A stretch of 64,000 bases of DNA, taken from Telluria antibiotica (GTDB lineage Bacteria > Pseudomonadota > Gammaproteobacteria > Burkholderiales > Burkholderiaceae_D). The position numbers and the translations under genes were made by a program. Below the pieces are notes generated by a model that saw only the letters and a list, made by a program, of their open reading frames with translations, did not search any database and was not told the DNA's origin. Shown here piece by piece: positions 62,605 to 64,000 of the stretch. The stretch covers positions 186,001 through 250,000 of the forward strand of contig NZ_JAAQOM010000003.1 in assembly GCF_011682055.1 (NCBI RefSeq). Reading direction: 5' to 3'. Position 1 is the stretch's first letter, and each line of letters begins with the position of its first letter.

Positions 62605-63293
62605 CGACCCGTATCCGCCACCGCAACGGACCGCATGGCTTCACCCTCGTGGAGCTGCTCGTCGCGATCAGCATCCTGGCCATCGTCGCCGTGCTTGGCT
62701 GGCGCGGGCTGGACGGCATCGTGCGCGCGCGCGTGGCCCTCACGCAGCAGATGGAGACGACGCGCGGCATGCAGCTGGCCTTCGCCCAGATGCAGAGCGA
62801 CTGCGAACACATCGTCCAGCGCGACATTGTCGACCAGCGGCCGTATCTCCTCGTCGGCGCCGACCGCTTCACGCTCGTGCGCGAAGTGTTCACGGAAAAC
62901 CAGCCGGCGCGCCTGCAGGTGGTCGCCTACCGCATCGTCAACGGCACGCTGGTCCGGCGCGAATCGCAGGCGACGCGCGACCTCGTCCAGCTCGACGCGC
63001 TGTGGCAGGCCGTCACCGGTGACGCCGACGCGAACCCGGCCGTGGCCTTGCAGGCCGGCGTGACGGGGATGCAGGTCGCGACGTGGGTCAACAACACGTG
63101 GCGCCAGGGCGGCGTCGATCCCGGTGCGAACACGGCCGGCTCGGCGCAGGGCACGCAGCCGCCGCCTTCCGGACAAATACCGCCCGACCAGGCGGCGCAG
63201 CTGAACAACGACCCGACCGGCCTGCAGGTCGCATTGCAGGCGCCGAGCCTGCCGGCGCCCCTCGTCAAATCGTTCCTGCTGGGGGAACCATGA
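62601..63293 (+). CDS. gspJ: Type II secretion minor pseudopilin GspJ
   Basis: A 230-aa pseudopilin with the leader site HGFTLVELLVAISILAIVAV and a body containing MQSDCEHIVQRDIVDQRPYL. A Gln/Pro-rich insertion (AQGTQPPPSGQIPPDQAAQL) lies in the last third. It overlaps both gspI and gspK starts by ATGA. Confidence 0.92.
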   Translation: MTTRIRHRNGPHGFTLVELLVAISILAIVAVLGWRGLDGIVRARVALTQQMETTRGMQLAFAQMQSDCEHIVQRDIVDQRPYLLVGADRFTLVREVFTENQPARLQVVAYRIVNGTLVRRESQATRDLVQLDALWQAVTGDADANPAVALQAGVTGMQVATWVNNTWRQGGVDPGANTAGSAQGTQPPPSGQIPPDQAAQLNNDPTGLQVALQAPSLPAPLVKSFLLGEP

Positions 63294-64000
63294 GCATGCG
63301 CAATGTCCGTCCGTGGCGCCAACGCGGCGTGGCCGTGATCACGGCGCTGCTGCTCACGACGCTGGCCATCTCCATCGTCGCCAGCCTGTTCTGGCAACAG
63401 CAGGTTCAGGTGCGTTCGATGGAAAACCAGCGCCTGCACCTGCAGACCAAATGGATCCTGCGCGGCGCGCTCGACTGGTCCACGCTGGTGCTGTTTCAGG
63501 ATGGCATCGACCACCGCGAGTACACGTCGCTCGACCAGGTGTGGGCGACGCCGCTGGCGGAGACGCGTCTCGACCAGTACGTCGAGCGCGAGCGCGTCGA
63601 GGGCGAAAATTTCGATGCGAGCCTGTCCGGCAACATTACGGACGCATGCTCGCGTTACAATTTGCGCAACCTGGCGAAGACCAGGGGGCATCCAGAGGAA
63701 GATCAGGTCGCGATCCTGGGACGCCTGCTGCGCAACGTGCAGGTCGATCCGGGACTGGCGCGCAGGATCGCCGTCTACGTGGCGGCCGGGATGCCGGTGG
63801 GGGCCGAACCTTCGGGGAGCGAGACACCTGCCACGCCGGTGACCGGGGCGCCGGTGAAGATTCTGCAAGTGGAAGACCTGTTGGCGGTGCAGGGCGTGAC
63901 GCCAGCGATCGTGGAGCGCCTGCGGCCGTTCGTGACGGTGTTGCCGGAAACGACGCTCGTGAACGTGAATACCGCGGCGCCGGAAGTGCTGGCGGCGGTG
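63290..64000 (+). CDS. gspK: Type II secretion minor pseudopilin GspK (3' end outside window)
   Basis: An open frame starting at ATG 63290, overlapping gspJ by four bases, and running off the window. The first residues MSMRNVRPWRQRGVAVITAL and the helix LLLTTLAISIVASLFW fit a GspK prepilin leader, whose processing motif differs from GxxxxE. Later NVQVDPGLARRIAVYVAAGM and VNVNTAAPEVLAAV also match. At least 237 residues are visible. GspK caps the pseudopilus tip with GspI and GspJ. Confidence 0.92.
   Translation, partial: MSMRNVRPWRQRGVAVITALLLTTLAISIVASLFWQQQVQVRSMENQRLHLQTKWILRGALDWSTLVLFQDGIDHREYTSLDQVWATPLAETRLDQYVERERVEGENFDASLSGNITDACSRYNLRNLAKTRGHPEEDQVAILGRLLRNVQVDPGLARRIAVYVAAGMPVGAEPSGSETPATPVTGAPVKILQVEDLLAVQGVTPAIVERLRPFVTVLPETTLVNVNTAAPEVLAAV

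Noticed and set aside
1..64000. CRISPR arrays, insertion sequences, rRNA genes
   Set aside because: No evenly spaced direct repeats with unique spacers, no transposase gene and no rRNA sequence were seen in the window.

Overview
The window reads as chromosomal DNA of a high-GC betaproteobacterium, most likely of the Oxalobacteraceae (Massilia group). This rests on the gene order petA-petB-petC-sspA-sspB, the order secB-grxC-rhodanese-gpmA-envC-ctpA-moeB, the PEP-CTERM/PrsT genes, the fused IcmF mutase and the fused indolepyruvate oxidoreductase. The species call is inference from gene content, not from a marker gene.

Layout. 1-1934: the end of a GMC oxidoreductase and a short-chain dehydrogenase. 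1999-10165: a minus-strand PEP-CTERM region. In transcription order it holds the TPR lipoprotein PrsT, a FeeM/AHL-synthase-like N-acyltransferase, a ThiF-type E1-like adenylyltransferase overlapping a nitroreductase-like protein, a UGT-like glycosyltransferase, and a PEP-CTERM protein with a consensus sigma-54 promoter. 10342-17788: a small unknown protein, fused isobutyryl-CoA mutase (IcmF) and a fused indolepyruvate:ferredoxin oxidoreductase. 17967-21307: a LysR regulator, then a convergent HD-GYP / GGDEF pair for cyclic-di-GMP. 21694-32299: a Tad/Flp pilus locus (flp, cpaA, an extra AAA ATPase, cpaB, cpaC, small lipoprotein, cpaE, cpaF, tadB, tadC, tadD-like). 32362-33487: a BON lipoprotein and a GIN-domain protein.

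33611-37945 is an RNA-repair module. The sigma-54 activator RtcR is divergent from an operon with a consensus -24/-12 promoter that encodes an unrecognised 74-aa protein, RtcB ligase and RtcA cyclase. 38140-41204 holds a second PEP-CTERM protein, again behind a -24/-12 promoter, and two tandem membrane acyltransferases. 41411-46259 is a compact arsenic-resistance island (MarR-ArsN2 fusion, ArsN1-like, ArsR, ArsC, ArsB, ArsH) next to tRNA-Thr(TGT). It is bounded by about 66-bp imperfect direct repeats that include the last bases of the tRNA and its terminator.

46343-64000 is conserved core: sspB, sspA, the cytochrome bc1 genes, mscL, a DegS/HtrA-type protease, gpsA, secB, grxC, gpmA, envC-like, ctpA, moeB-like, and the type II secretion pseudopilins gspG-H-I-J with a truncated gspK running off the end.

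The most interesting parts are: the FeeM-ThiF-nitroreductase-glycosyltransferase set beside PrsT, which looks like an uncharacterised small-molecule or modification pathway; the sigma-54 control of both PEP-CTERM genes; the small first gene of the rtc operon; and the tRNA-linked ars island with a regulator fused to an acetyltransferase.
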